DNA of 36,894 nt from Pseudomonas sp. GD03858 (GTDB lineage Bacteria; Pseudomonadota; Gammaproteobacteria; Pseudomonadales; Pseudomonadaceae), in contig NZ_JAOCDM010000045.1 in the NCBI RefSeq assembly GCF_029840925.1, forward strand, positions 1-36,894. Reading direction: 5' to 3'. Below the pieces are notes generated by a model. The model saw nothing but the letters and a program-made list of their open reading frames with translations, searched no databases and was not told the DNA's origin. Position numbers and translations under genes: made by a program. Positions 10,046 through 18,793 of the stretch are shown here, piece after piece. Numbering within the stretch: position 1 is the first letter of the stretch; every line of letters begins with the position of its first letter.

Positions 10046-11526
10046 ACTTTGCCCACACCCGCCTGCATCGTGCCCTCCAGCTACTGACCCGAGGGCGTGG
10101 CTCGCGCCTGGTCGGCGCCGGCCTGTGCGTGGCGATGCTCAGTGCCTGTACGCTGAGCCCGGACTACCACCGGCCCGAGCTGAGCACCCCGGCGCAGTTC
10201 AAGCAGGCCGAAGGCTGGACCCAGGCCAATCCGTCGGATGCCATCGCCCGTGGCGCCTGGTGGGAAATCTACGGCGACCGGCAATTGAACGCCCTGGTCG
10301 AAGAGCTCAACCGCAGCAACCAGACGGTCGCGCAATACGAGGCCCAGTATCGCCAGGCCCAGGCCCTGGTGCGCAGCAGCCGGGCCTCGTTGTTCCCCTC
10401 GCTGGACCTGACCACCAGCAAGAATCGCTCGGCGCAGGGAACCGGCAGTTCCAGCTCCAGCCTGTCGAACAACAGCAGTGGCATTCGCAACACCTACAAC
10501 GCGCAGCTCGGCGTGAGCTGGGAGATCGACCTGTGGGGCAAGCTGCGCGAGACCCTGAATGCCAACCAGGCGAGTGCCGAGGCCAGCCTGGCCGACATGG
10601 CGGCGATCCGCCTGAGCCAGCAGTCGGAGCTGGTGCAGAACTACCTGCAGTTGCGGGTGATCGATGAGCAGAAGCGCCTGCTCGAAGCCACGGTCGCGGC
10701 CTACGAGCGCTCGTTGAAGATGAACGAGAACCAGTATCGCGCCGGAGTTTCCGGGCCCGACGCCGTGGCCCAGGCGCGCACCCAGCTCAAGAGCACCCAG
10801 GCCGACCTGATCGACCTGGCCTGGCAGCGCGCGCAGTACGAGAACGCCATCGCCGTGCTGATGGGCAAGGCGCCGGCGGAGTTCGCCCTGGCCGCGAGCA
10901 ACGACATTCCGGCGCTGCCGCAGATTCCGCTGGCGCTACCGTCGCAATTGCTCGAGCGCAGGCCCGACATCGCCTCGGCCGAGCGCAAGGTGATGGCGGC
11001 CAACGCCAATATCGGAGTGTCCCGGGCCGCGTACTTCCCGGACCTGTCGCTGAGCATGAGCGGCGGCTACTCCAGCAGCAGCTTCAACAACTGGATCGAG
11101 TTGCCCAACCGCTACTGGTCGGTCGGGCCGCAACTGGCGCTGACCCTGTTCGACGCCGGCAAGCGCAGCGCCGAGGTGGACCGCACCGTCGCGGTGTACG
11201 ACCAGACCGTGGCGCAGTATCGCCAGACCGTGCTGGACGGGTTCAAGGAGGTCGAGAACTACCTGGTGCAGCTCAAGGTCTACGGTGACGAAGCCGTGGT
11301 GCGCCAGGAAGCGCTGGAGGCGGCGCGCGAGTCGTTGCGCCTGACCGAGAACCAGTACAAGGCCGGGCTGATCGGTTATCTGGATGTGGTGAACGTGCAG
11401 ACCACGGCGCTGAGCAACGAGCGCAGCGTACTGACGCTGCTGCAGGGGCGGTTGGTGGCGAGTGTGCAGTTGATCGCGGCGCTGGGCGGTGGCTGGGATG
11501 CTCAGCAAGCGCTGGCCAAGGAATGA
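10042..11526 (+). CDS. opmB: OpmB, outer-membrane efflux lipoprotein (TolC/NodT family)
   Basis: OpmB is the outer-membrane exit duct of the pump. The ATG at 10042 overlaps the muxC stop (ATGA), giving 494 residues. A basic N-terminus and hydrophobic stretch lead to the lipobox LSAC with Cys36 as the lipid-modified residue, so the mature protein is a lipoprotein. The mature start TLSPDYHRPELSTPAQF is typical of the NodT subfamily. Two outer-membrane efflux repeats follow, with LGVSWEIDLWGKLRETL in the first half and LALTLFDAGKRSAEVDR in the second. A longer in-frame start at 10000 lies inside muxC and would spoil the signal peptide. A small GC hairpin follows the stop codon. Confidence 0.93.
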   Translation: MNFAHTRLHRALQLLTRGRGSRLVGAGLCVAMLSACTLSPDYHRPELSTPAQFKQAEGWTQANPSDAIARGAWWEIYGDRQLNALVEELNRSNQTVAQYEAQYRQAQALVRSSRASLFPSLDLTTSKNRSAQGTGSSSSSLSNNSSGIRNTYNAQLGVSWEIDLWGKLRETLNANQASAEASLADMAAIRLSQQSELVQNYLQLRVIDEQKRLLEATVAAYERSLKMNENQYRAGVSGPDAVAQARTQLKSTQADLIDLAWQRAQYENAIAVLMGKAPAEFALAASNDIPALPQIPLALPSQLLERRPDIASAERKVMAANANIGVSRAAYFPDLSLSMSGGYSSSSFNNWIELPNRYWSVGPQLALTLFDAGKRSAEVDRTVAVYDQTVAQYRQTVLDGFKEVENYLVQLKVYGDEAVVRQEALEAARESLRLTENQYKAGLIGYLDVVNVQTTALSNERSVLTLLQGRLVASVQLIAALGGGWDAQQALAKE

Positions 11527-11540
11527 GGCGGTAGGCCGCC
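11527..11540 (+). terminator. Possible weak terminator after opmB
   Basis: GGCGG (11527-11531) can pair with CCGCC (11536-11540) around a 4-base loop immediately after the opmB stop. Only a short CCTTTG follows, with no real T-run, so this may be only a stabilising hairpin. Confidence 0.3.
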
Positions 11541-11628
11541 CAACCCCTTTGATCTAAAGCGAAGGATCCGCTGGCCTATGCTGTTGCGGCAACCCCGTAT
11601 CCTGTTCTCTCAGCAAAGGTATTCGTTC

Positions 11629-12309
11629 ATGAGCAAGCCGACTGTCGTACTGGTACATGGTTTCTGGGGCGGAGCCGCCCATTGGGGCAAGGTGATCGTC
11701 GAACTGGCGCGCAAGGGCATCACGAATGTGCGCGCCGTGGAGATGCCTCTCACCTCGCTGGCCGACGATGCCGAGCGCACCCGCAAGATGGTCGCGCAGG
11801 TCGACGGACCGGTGCTGTTGGTGGGGCATTCCTATGGCGGGGCGGTGATCACCCAGGCCGGCAACCAGCCAAACGTGATGGGTCTGGTCTTCATTGCGGC
11901 CTTTGCGCCCGACCAGGACGAAAGCCCTGGTGGCCTGACCCAGCAGCACCTCCCCAAAGCGGCGCCCAACCTGGCGCCGGACAGCGACGGTTACCTGTGG
12001 ATCAAGGCGGACAAGTTCCATGAAAGCTTCTGCCAGGACCTGTCGGCCGATGAGGCACTGGTCATGGCGGTAACGCAGAAGGCGCCGCTGGCGAGTACCT
12101 TCGCTGACACCATCAGCAATCCGGCCTGGAAGAACAAGCCGACCTGGTATCAGATTTCCAGCGAAGACCACATGATCGCGCCCGAGAACCAGAAGCTGAT
12201 GTCGGCGCGAATGAACCCACGCAAGACCATCACCCTGGATGCCAGCCATGCTTCGCTGGCTTCCCGGGCGAAGGAGGTCGCCGCGCTGATCGAAGAAGCG
12301 CTGGGCTGA
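11629..12309 (+). CDS. Alpha/beta hydrolase (esterase-like)
   Basis: This is a small cytoplasmic alpha/beta-fold hydrolase of 226 residues; the substrate is unknown. Near the N-terminus VVLVHGFWGGAAHW holds the oxyanion-hole HG motif. The nucleophile elbow is GHSYGG with Ser68. A plausible acid is the Asp in SSEDHMIAPENQ, and the catalytic His is probably the one in DASHASL near the C-terminus, so the triad looks complete. The frame extends upstream to 11578, but the ATG at 11629 has AAAGG 9 bases before it and begins at the conserved core. No signal peptide is seen. It lies about 100 bp after opmB on the same strand. Its stop is one base from the end of the convergent lipoprotein gene. Confidence 0.85.
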   Translation: MSKPTVVLVHGFWGGAAHWGKVIVELARKGITNVRAVEMPLTSLADDAERTRKMVAQVDGPVLLVGHSYGGAVITQAGNQPNVMGLVFIAAFAPDQDESPGGLTQQHLPKAAPNLAPDSDGYLWIKADKFHESFCQDLSADEALVMAVTQKAPLASTFADTISNPAWKNKPTWYQISSEDHMIAPENQKLMSARMNPRKTITLDASHASLASRAKEVAALIEEALG

Positions 12310-12310
12310 G

Positions 12311-12592
12311 TCAGCCCTTGCACTTGGCCACGACCACCTGGCAGGTGCGTGGCGTGCCACCGGAGCGGCTGGCATAGCGCACGCAGCTGTCCAGCGACTT
12401 CCTGCTGGCCGTGGCGAGGGTCGGGCCGAATGCCAGGCCACCCTCGCCACTGCTGGGCAGGGCCTTGGCATAGCAGTTGGAGCCCTGGGCGGCATAGCGC
12501 GTGGCGGCGTGCTTGCTCGAGCAGCCAGCCACCAGGACCAGAGACAGGGCGAGCAGGGGCAGGGCGAGCATTCGTCCGCGGAACGTGACCAT
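12311..12592 (-). CDS. Small Cys-containing lipoprotein of unknown function
   Basis: The 93-residue product has a type II signal peptide with lipobox VAGC, lipidated at Cys24 and followed by SSKHAA. Ser at position +2 predicts sorting to the outer membrane under the Lol rule. The mature part has three further cysteines (NCYAK, DSCVRY, RTCQVVVAKCKG region adds a fourth), which could form disulfides in the periplasm. A strong AGGAG sits 6 bases before the ATG. No family is recognised. It converges with the hydrolase gene and is read divergently from the cyclic-di-GMP gene. Confidence 0.75.
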   Translation of the reverse strand: MVTFRGRMLALPLLALSLVLVAGCSSKHAATRYAAQGSNCYAKALPSSGEGGLAFGPTLATASRKSLDSCVRYASRSGGTPRTCQVVVAKCKG

Positions 12593-12900
12593 CTTAGGCT
12601 CCTGGAAATAGTTGCTGATGTGTTGGCCTATTCAGATTAGCTGGAGGCGCTTCGTCTGGCGCGGCGTTTGTCAGCGGTCAAGAAGCTCGAGTGCCAACTG
12701 TTGCCATCGACAACCGCTCCGAACGACCAGTGTCAATATGCCTTCATGCGTCGATCAAAGCGCTCTGCATCAAGGATCTGCGAGCCTTCCAGGGGTTATT
12801 GGATCCATTCTCATTCGCGAAAACCCCGTGCGTTTCCTCAGCGCTTGAGTACAATCATCGCTTTTCCGAGCCTTCCCTTGGTTCGTTCCTGGATGTGCAA
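12593..12900. other. 308-bp divergent intergenic region
   Basis: This stretch separates the lipoprotein gene (-) from the MHYT-GGDEF-EAL gene (+). It is less GC-rich than its surroundings. TACAAT at 12850-12855 could be a -10 element for the latter gene, but I found no convincing -35. The reading frame of the downstream gene is open through much of the region (from 12691), without codon-usage or domain support. No RNA gene or repeat was recognised. Confidence 0.4.
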
Positions 12901-14988
12901 ATGCTGATCGGTAGTTACTCTTCCTCCCTGGTGTTGATCTCGTTGTGCGTGGCCATCCTCGCCTCCTACACGGCCCTGGACCTTACCGGGCGCATCGCCA
13001 CCGCCAAGGGCCGAGCAGTGTACCTGTGGATGGGCGGCGGGGCGTTCGCCATGGGCATCGGCATCTGGTCGATGCACTTCATCGGCATGCTGGCGTTCAG
13101 CCTGCCGGTCGAGCTGGGTTACGACAGGGTGCTCACCGCCGTGTCGCTGTTGATCGCGGTGGCATCCTCAGGTTTCGCCCTGTGGCTGGTGAGCCAGCCG
13201 AAACTGCCCTGGCTGCAACTGGCCTTTGGCGCGTTGATCATGGGCACCGGCATCGCCTGCATGCACTACATGGGCATGGCGGCGCTGCGCATGCAGCCGG
13301 GCATCGACTATGACCCGGCGCTGTTCGGCGCTTCCCTGGCCATAGCGGTTGGCGCCTCGGCGGCGGCGCTGTGGATCGCCTTCCGTCTGCGCCGACACAC
13401 ACCCTACGTACGCCATATCCGAGGCGTGGCGGCGGTGGTGATGGGCGTTGCCATCGTCGGCATGCACTACACCGGCATGGCCGCGGCCAATTTCCCCGAG
13501 GGCAGTTTCTGTGGCGCGCTGGTCGGTGGACTGGCGGGCGATGGCCTGGAGTACGTGGTGTTGATCACCACCCTGGCGGTGCTGGCGGTCGCGCTGTTGA
13601 CCTCGGTGCTGGACGCCCGTCTGGAGGCCCGCACGGCGGAGCTGGCGCGTTCGCTGACGCTGGCCAACCAGGAACTGACGCAACTGGCCTTGCACGACAC
13701 CCTCACCGGATTGCCCAATCGCACGCTGCTGGCCGACCGTATCGAGCAGGCCATTGGCCGGGTGGCGGAGCAGGGCGGCTGCTTCGCCCTCATGTTCATC
13801 GACCTCGATGGCTTCAAGCCGGTCAACGATGCCTTCGGTCACCATGTCGGCGACCTGCTGCTCAAGGCCGTGGCGACACGTCTGCGCGGTCATCTGCACA
13901 GCCAGGACACCCTGGCGCGCATTGGCGGCGACGAGTTCGTGTTGTTGGTGAAGCTGGACGAGCCGGACGATGCGATGAACGTCGCGGTCAAGCAGGTCAA
14001 CCTGGTATCCCGGCCATTCCGCGTCGCCGAGCATGACCTGCAGCTGTCGGCGAGCCTGGGTATCGTGCTGTACCCAGGCAACGGTCTGGACCAGCATGAG
14101 CTGCTGCGCAATGCCGACGCCGCCATGTACCACGCCAAGAGCGCCGGCAAGAACGGCTACAGCTTCTTCGACGCGTCGATGAACAGCAACGCGCGCCAGC
14201 AGTTGCAGTTGCTGCAGGACCTGCGCATGGCGCTGGAACTGGGCCAGTTCCGTCTGCACTACCAGCCCAAGTTCGATGCCGCGCTGCGCCAGCCCATCGG
14301 TGCCGAGGCCTTGCTGCGCTGGGAGCACCCACAGCACGGCCTGATGCTGCCGGACCGCTTCATTGGTCTGGCGGAGAAGACCGGCCTGATCATTCCCATT
14401 GGCGAGTGGGTGTTGGCCGAGGCGTGTCGGCAGATGCGCCAGTGGATGGACCTGGGGCATGAGGACTGGCGTATCGCGGTGAACCTGTCGGCGATCCAGT
14501 TCTGTCATGCCGGCCTGGTCGACAGCGTTGCCACGGCCCTGGAGCAAAACAGCCTGCCGGCCAACCGCCTGACCCTGGAAATCACCGAAACCACCGCCAT
14601 GCGCGACGCCGATGCCAGCCTGCATGTACTGCAGCGCCTGGCAGACATGGGGGTCGACCTGTCCATCGACGATTTTGGCACCGGCTATTCCAGCCTGATG
14701 TACCTCAAGCGCCTGCCGGCCAACGAGCTGAAGATCGACCGTGGCTTCGTCCGCGACCTCGAACAGGACAGCGATGACGCCGCCATCGTCTCGGCCATCG
14801 TTGCCCTGGGGCAGGCCCTTGGGCTGCGTATCGTCGCCGAGGGCGTGGAGACGGACCGCCAGCAGGACTTCCTGACCCGGCTCGGCTGCGACTCGCTGCA
14901 GGGCTATCTGCTCGGCCAGCCGGTGCCGCCCGAACAGTTCATGAAAGGCCTGGAGGCGCTGCGCGAGCGCCAGGGGACGTCGAGCTAG
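12901..14988 (+). CDS. MucR-like MHYT-GGDEF-EAL cyclic-di-GMP protein
   Basis: This is a membrane-bound cyclic-di-GMP turnover protein of 695 residues. The N-terminal MHYT sensor domain has seven hydrophobic segments and three signature repeats (MHFIGM 58-63, MHYMGM 121-126, MHYTGM 188-193), thought to bind a metal and sense a diatomic gas. A GGDEF domain follows with an intact GGDEF at 342-346, and an EAL domain with EALLRW at 469-474 and DDFGTGYSSL intact. Both catalytic activities are therefore possible. The order and length match P. aeruginosa MucR, which affects alginate and biofilm dispersal. The frame is open from 12691, but the ATG at 12901 begins directly at the first MHYT helix; its ribosome-binding site is weak. 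The stop codon shares CTAG with the stop of the convergent gene. Confidence 0.88.
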   Translation: MLIGSYSSSLVLISLCVAILASYTALDLTGRIATAKGRAVYLWMGGGAFAMGIGIWSMHFIGMLAFSLPVELGYDRVLTAVSLLIAVASSGFALWLVSQPKLPWLQLAFGALIMGTGIACMHYMGMAALRMQPGIDYDPALFGASLAIAVGASAAALWIAFRLRRHTPYVRHIRGVAAVVMGVAIVGMHYTGMAAANFPEGSFCGALVGGLAGDGLEYVVLITTLAVLAVALLTSVLDARLEARTAELARSLTLANQELTQLALHDTLTGLPNRTLLADRIEQAIGRVAEQGGCFALMFIDLDGFKPVNDAFGHHVGDLLLKAVATRLRGHLHSQDTLARIGGDEFVLLVKLDEPDDAMNVAVKQVNLVSRPFRVAEHDLQLSASLGIVLYPGNGLDQHELLRNADAAMYHAKSAGKNGYSFFDASMNSNARQQLQLLQDLRMALELGQFRLHYQPKFDAALRQPIGAEALLRWEHPQHGLMLPDRFIGLAEKTGLIIPIGEWVLAEACRQMRQWMDLGHEDWRIAVNLSAIQFCHAGLVDSVATALEQNSLPANRLTLEITETTAMRDADASLHVLQRLADMGVDLSIDDFGTGYSSLMYLKRLPANELKIDRGFVRDLEQDSDDAAIVSAIVALGQALGLRIVAEGVETDRQQDFLTRLGCDSLQGYLLGQPVPPEQFMKGLEALRERQGTSS

Positions 14989-15248
14989 ACGACGTCGCGC
15001 AGAGGGCTGGCGAGCAGCCCGAAGGTTTCCAGCTCGGCCTCCACGGCCTCGATGATCCGTTCGACATCGGCGGCGGGCATGATCGCCGCGCAGGGGATAC
15101 CGGCGATAGCCAGCAAGGTTTCACCGCTGGCCCGGTCGAACAGACGGGCGATCATGCTGCGTGGCGCATCCATGCTGGCCTCGAAGCCCAGTGGATGGAA
15201 ATGCCAACGCATGACCTGGCAGGCGTTGGGGAACGTCATCTTGGTCAT
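14985..15248 (-). CDS. DUF1652-type small protein
   Basis: The 87-residue protein begins MTKMTFPNACQVMRWHFHPL and contains ASMDAPRSMIARLFDRASGE and DVERIIEAVEAELE. I associate this with DUF1652, a Pseudomonas-restricted family of about 80-90 residues with no known function; the assignment is from memory. No signal peptide or membrane segment is seen, so it is probably cytoplasmic. The ATG at 15248 is preceded by AAGGAGG with 5-base spacing, a very strong site, which decides this start over longer in-frame extensions. It is divergent from the aruH-like gene, and its stop overlaps the convergent stop of the MHYT protein. Confidence 0.75.
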   Translation of the reverse strand: MTKMTFPNACQVMRWHFHPLGFEASMDAPRSMIARLFDRASGETLLAIAGIPCAAIMPAADVERIIEAVEAELETFGLLASPLRDVV

Positions 15249-15301
15249 GCCAGCCTCCTTGTTCATGTCCTGAGCGTGGAGAGTCCAAAGCACTTGCGCA
15301 A

Positions 15302-15350
15302 ATGGCCATCCTGGCCATCGGGACTTTAACCATAGCACCTGCCATGGCAG
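15302..15350. promoter_or_regulatory. Two palindromes between DUF1652 and aruH-like genes
   Basis: ATGGCCA-tcc-TGGCCAT at 15302-15318 and the perfect 12-base palindrome CTGCCATGGCAG at 15339-15350 lie in the 285-bp divergent region. Their centres are about 35 bp apart. They look like operator sites for a dimeric regulator, but no regulator gene is adjacent. Confidence 0.35.
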
Positions 15351-15533
15351 TGATCTGCGCGAAACAGGACAAATGTACCAAGGCATGACCGTGGTCACAC
15401 TTCCGTCATGTCGGCTGCTATCAGGGCAAACGTTTTCCTTCGGATGCGGGCCAGAAGCCAAGCCTTGCTCTGCTATGTTTACCGGCAGCATCTTTCGGAC
15501 CAACGGTGCCGCTTGGCAGACAGGGAGACAGTC

Positions 15534-16763
15534 ATGCGTTATTCCTCGCTCACTCAACGCATCGCCGGCGATGCGGCCTCGGCCTGGGACATTCATTATC
15601 AGGCCCTGGACCTGCGCAGCCGGGGGCGAGAGGTATTGCTGCTGTCGATGGGCGACCCAGACTTCGATACCCCGGTGCCGGTGGTGGATGCCGCGGTGGC
15701 CAGCTTGCGTCGAGGCGATACCCACTACGGTGATGTGCGTGGCAGCCGAGCCCTGCGCGAGGCGATCGTGCGGCGCAGCGGGTTGGCGCTGGATCCGGAT
15801 CAGGTGGTGGTCACCGCCGGCGCTCAAGGGGCGTTGTTCGCCACCTGCCAATGCCTGTTCGAGGCCGGAGATGAAGTGATCGTCGCCGAGCCGATGTACG
15901 TCACCTATCACGCTGTGCTGGGGGCTTGCGGCGCACGGGCGGTACCCGTGGCGGTGCGCCCGGAGGAGGCGTTTCGCCTCGACCCCGACGCCGTGGCCCG
16001 CGCCATCACCCCCAGGACCAGGGGGCTGTTGCTCAACACCCCGCACAACCCTACGGGCGCGGTCATCGGCGCGGCGGACCTGGAGCGCCTGGCGGCACTG
16101 TGCCGCGCGCATGATGTCTGGCTGGTCTGCGACGAGGTCTATCGGCGGTTGGCGCATGACGGCGAGACGCCGCAGCCCTGGCGGCTGCCCGGCATGGCCG
16201 AACGCTGCGTGATCATCGACAGCCTGTCCAAGTCCCACGCCATGAGCGGCTGGCGTGTGGGGTGGGTGATCGCGCCGCCAGCGCTGGCCGCTCACCTGGG
16301 CAACCTGGCCATGGCCATGCTGTTCGGTTTGCCGGAGTTCGTCATGCATGCGGCCTGCGTCGCGCTGGAGCAGCCACTGCCAGAGGTGGAGCGAATGCGT
16401 GAGGCTTATCGGCAGCGGCGCGACCGGGTGTGCGCGCAACTCGACGGTTGCCCCGGCGTACAGGTCCATCGTCCGGCCGGAGGCATGTTCGTCATGCTCG
16501 ATATTCGCGGCACCGGGCTCGGCGCCCAGGCCTTCGCCCAGCGCCTGCTGGACGAAGAGGGCGTGGCGCTGCTGCCCGCGGACGCCTTCGGGCCAAGCGC
16601 GGTGGGGCACGTGCGTCTGGGGCTGGTGCTGGAGGCCGAGGTGCTGGAGACGGCATGCCAGCGCATCGTTGCTTTCGCCTTGCGCCTGTCAGCCGAGCAG
16701 GCCTGCGGCAATGTTGATGGTGAAGCCCAGGATCGCCGTGTTGAACACGAAACATACCAGTGA
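15534..16763 (+). CDS. aruH: AruH-like arginine:pyruvate transaminase (PLP fold type I)
   Basis: This is a cytoplasmic class I/II aminotransferase of 409 residues. Its N-terminus [51 protein letters not shown] and [15 protein letters not shown] segments match my memory of P. aeruginosa AruH. AruH moves the alpha-amino group of L-arginine to pyruvate in the arginine transaminase pathway. PLP-binding residues are Asn172 (in NTPHNPTG), Asp200 and Tyr203 in CDEVYRRL, and Lys233 as the Schiff-base lysine. The ATG at 15534 follows AGGGAGA. The C-terminus runs past the usual end and overlaps the convergent gene by 75 bases. The other arginine-transaminase pathway genes (aruI, aruRS) are absent here, so it may be a paralogue with another amino acid substrate. 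Confidence 0.8.
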   Translation: MRYSSLTQRIAGDAASAWDIHYQALDLRSRGREVLLLSMGDPDFDTPVPVVDAAVASLRRGDTHYGDVRGSRALREAIVRRSGLALDPDQVVVTAGAQGALFATCQCLFEAGDEVIVAEPMYVTYHAVLGACGARAVPVAVRPEEAFRLDPDAVARAITPRTRGLLLNTPHNPTGAVIGAADLERLAALCRAHDVWLVCDEVYRRLAHDGETPQPWRLPGMAERCVIIDSLSKSHAMSGWRVGWVIAPPALAAHLGNLAMAMLFGLPEFVMHAACVALEQPLPEVERMREAYRQRRDRVCAQLDGCPGVQVHRPAGGMFVMLDIRGTGLGAQAFAQRLLDEEGVALLPADAFGPSAVGHVRLGLVLEAEVLETACQRIVAFALRLSAEQACGNVDGEAQDRRVEHETYQ

Positions 16764-17336
16764 GTGGGCCAGCACCACCTTGCGCATGGCCCGGCTGCCG
16801 ACCCCGATGTCGGAGGTCTGTACGGCGACGCTGATGGTGAACGAGAAGTAGTGGAAGTCCCAGTAGTCCGGATTGCGCTCGCCGTCGGGGAAATACAGGG
16901 GCGGCTTCTGTGCGCCGTCGGTATAGAACAGCCGGGCGTAGTGCAGGCTGAAGATGCAGGCGATCAGCAGCCAGGAGCCGGCTACCGTCAGCCCGGTGTA
17001 CAGGTAGTGCAAGGCCAGGGCGGAGCCGTCCAGCCCTCGGCTCGAGACCAGCTGCAGGGTGACGGCGGCCAGGCTGGCGATGGCCGAGATACAGACGGTG
17101 ATCAGCACCAGGCCAGCATTCTCGTCTTCGATGCGCGCGACGTTGCGCACCCGCTCGGCATTGGCCCGCAGGCTCAGCCACAGGACCATGAGCAAGTACA
17201 GCCAGACGCCCAGGTTCCAGCCGGTGAGGATATGCTGCACCGTATCGTCGGCGGGAATCAGCCACGCGCCGAGCACGCCGGCCAGGGTGGCGATGCTCAG
17301 GCGAGGGTGGGTGCGGCTGAGGCGGAGAAAGTCCAT
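16689..17336 (-). CDS. DUF1345 family membrane protein
   Basis: This is a 215-residue integral membrane protein with five likely transmembrane segments. Conserved DUF1345 stretches include the RIEDENA region, [28 protein letters not shown] and the ending IAAGLLG. The family's function is unknown. I chose the ATG at 17336 (GAGA upstream) over the open frame reaching 17414. It lies 61 bases after the nnrS stop on the same strand, so the two may be co-transcribed. Its last 75 bases overlap the end of the convergent aruH-like gene. Confidence 0.8.
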   Translation of the reverse strand: MDFLRLSRTHPRLSIATLAGVLGAWLIPADDTVQHILTGWNLGVWLYLLMVLWLSLRANAERVRNVARIEDENAGLVLITVCISAIASLAAVTLQLVSSRGLDGSALALHYLYTGLTVAGSWLLIACIFSLHYARLFYTDGAQKPPLYFPDGERNPDYWDFHYFSFTISVAVQTSDIGVGSRAMRKVVLAHSLVCFVFNTAILGFTINIAAGLLG

Positions 17337-17397
17337 GCGGTCTCTTGGCGGGGAGGGCCTAGCTTGAACTGTAGACCAGTCGTGCTCTTGTCGTGGA

Positions 17398-18579
17398 TCA
17401 GCCCGGCATGCCATCGGCTCGGGCGCGCATCAGGATAGGCAGGTAATGCCAAAGGAACAGCAGCAACGCAGCGCTGCCGAACAGCACCGACAACCCCAGC
17501 CCCAATGGCGTGAATGGCGTCATCACCACCCGTGCCAACGCCGCCAGCTGGATCAGCGCGAAGGCGCAGCCGATGCTGCGCGGCACCTGCAGTGGCCGCC
17601 CGGTATGTCCCAGGCTCACCCGGGCCATCATCGCCACGATCAATCCGCTCATGGCGCCGACCGTCAACGCATGGGTCGCCAGGCTCGGAGCCAGCGCCAT
17701 CCCCGCATGCCACAGGGCCAGGCCCAGGCAAGCCGGGATCAGCCAGGCATAGGCCAGGTGTAACGACCACAACAGCGGCAGCCGCCACAACCCGCGCTCA
17801 TGCCACGACAGCAGGCGTGCGCCGTGCAACAGGGCCAGGGCGGCGAACAGCACGGCCATCGAAGGTCGGGGGCTGTCACCGAACCCGGCGACAACGGTCA
17901 GCGGCACCGACACGCTGCCCAGCAGGCAGGCGCGGTCGAGCCATGGGCGCGCCCTGGCGGGCGTCATGTTGCCCAGGCCACGACGAGTGAAGAACGGGAT
18001 TACCCGGCCACCGATCACGCTCATCATCGCGGCGACCAGCCAGAGCCCAGCCAATACGCCACGTCGTTGCCACTCCTCGCTGTGCGCCAGCCAACCCGCC
18101 AGGGTCAGCCACTGGCAGGCCGCGGTCAGCAGGATCAGGCCGACGATCGGGTAGTTGTTGCGCAGCCGCCGCTGGATGATCGGTCGGGCCAGGGCCACGG
18201 CGACCAGCGGCAGGAAGCTGCCCTGGATCGATACCAGCAGCCAGGCTGGCAGTGGCATGAACCAGGCCAGGCGGCCCAGCAACCAGAGCAGGAACAAAGC
18301 CTGCAGCGGCCGACCGGCCAGGCCAGGGATGCCACTCCAGTTCTGCACGGCGGTGAGCAGAAAGCCGGCGATGATGGCTACCGCGAAGCCGAACAGCATT
18401 TCGTGGCGATGCCAGGCGAGCATGCCGCCGGGCGGGGTGGGCGACAGGGCGCCCGCGAGCGTGCCGCCCCAGAGCAACAGGGCGATCAGCGCAAACAGGC
18501 TGCCGCCGAGGAAGAATGGACGGAATCCCAGAGCCCAGAGGGCCTGGCGAGGACGAGTGACGATCGGCTGAATCAGCAT
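17398..18579 (-). CDS. nnrS: NnrS family heme/copper membrane protein
   Basis: NnrS proteins are polytopic inner-membrane proteins linked to nitric-oxide stress and denitrification; they protect central metabolism from NO-derived iron-nitrosyl damage. The 393-residue protein has about twelve hydrophobic segments and family motifs: [16 protein letters not shown] near the start, [40 protein letters not shown], and [27 protein letters not shown] with candidate metal-ligand histidines. I chose the ATG at 18579 with AAGG 8 bases upstream; an in-frame start at 18645 would lie upstream of the predicted transcript start. A sigma-54-like promoter and three NorR-type motifs lie upstream, which fits regulation by nitric oxide. 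Confidence 0.9.
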   Translation of the reverse strand: MLIQPIVTRPRQALWALGFRPFFLGGSLFALIALLLWGGTLAGALSPTPPGGMLAWHRHEMLFGFAVAIIAGFLLTAVQNWSGIPGLAGRPLQALFLLWLLGRLAWFMPLPAWLLVSIQGSFLPLVAVALARPIIQRRLRNNYPIVGLILLTAACQWLTLAGWLAHSEEWQRRGVLAGLWLVAAMMSVIGGRVIPFFTRRGLGNMTPARARPWLDRACLLGSVSVPLTVVAGFGDSPRPSMAVLFAALALLHGARLLSWHERGLWRLPLLWSLHLAYAWLIPACLGLALWHAGMALAPSLATHALTVGAMSGLIVAMMARVSLGHTGRPLQVPRSIGCAFALIQLAALARVVMTPFTPLGLGLSVLFGSAALLLFLWHYLPILMRARADGMPG

Positions 18580-18619
18580 GGCGGGAACCTTGGTTCGATC
18601 GGAGCGGTTGAATGGGGTA

Positions 18620-18637
18620 CCATCACGAACCGTGCCA
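18620..18637 (-). promoter_or_regulatory. Sigma-54-like promoter of nnrS
   Basis: Read on the minus strand this is TGGCACG-GTTC-GTGATGG. The -24 element TGGCACG is perfect. The -12 element keeps the first G at the required GG-N10-G spacing, but the expected C is A. It lies about 40-55 bases before the nnrS ATG, with the three enhancer-like motifs farther upstream, the normal geometry for a sigma-54 gene. It could be a coincidence of one good hexamer. Confidence 0.5.
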
Positions 18638-18648
18638 TTGCTCAAAGC

Positions 18649-18663
18649 CCTTGAATATCAAGG
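18649..18663. other. CCTTGA-ata-TCAAGG palindrome
   Basis: A perfect 6-3-6 inverted repeat lies between the likely nnrS -24 element and the NorR-type motifs. It resembles half-sites of FNR/ANR, but the spacer is 3 instead of 6 between TTGA and TCAA. It could be an IHF-like spacer feature or an unrelated operator. Confidence 0.3.
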
Positions 18664-18680
18664 TAATGGCACCAGTTGTA

Positions 18681-18737
18681 GTCATTATGACTTTATTGTT
18701 TTGAAGTCATTTTGACCTTCATCAAGGTTGAAATGAC
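18681..18737. promoter_or_regulatory. Three NorR-type GT-N7-AC motifs
   Basis: GTCATTATGAC (18681-18691), GTCATTTTGAC (18706-18716) and GTTGAAATGAC (18727-18737) all satisfy GT-N7-AC, and the first two differ at one base. The first lies within a 13-base perfect palindrome. Start-to-start spacings are 25 and 21 bp. NorR, a nitric-oxide-sensing sigma-54 activator, binds three such sites ahead of norVW in E. coli; in Vibrio, nnrS belongs to its regulon. No norR homologue is in the window. The sites lie between nnrS (-) and the recombinase gene (+), but geometry favours nnrS. Confidence 0.6.
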
Positions 18738-18793
18738 TCGTTTTTCCGTGTCACGCCGTTCGCGAGATGTGGCATCGCTACAGGATTCCCTTT

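Noticed and set aside
18649..18663. ANR/FNR box for nnrS (TTGA-ata-TCAA)
   Set aside because: The FNR/ANR consensus needs six bases between TTGA and TCAA; here there are three. The motif is kept only as an unexplained palindrome.
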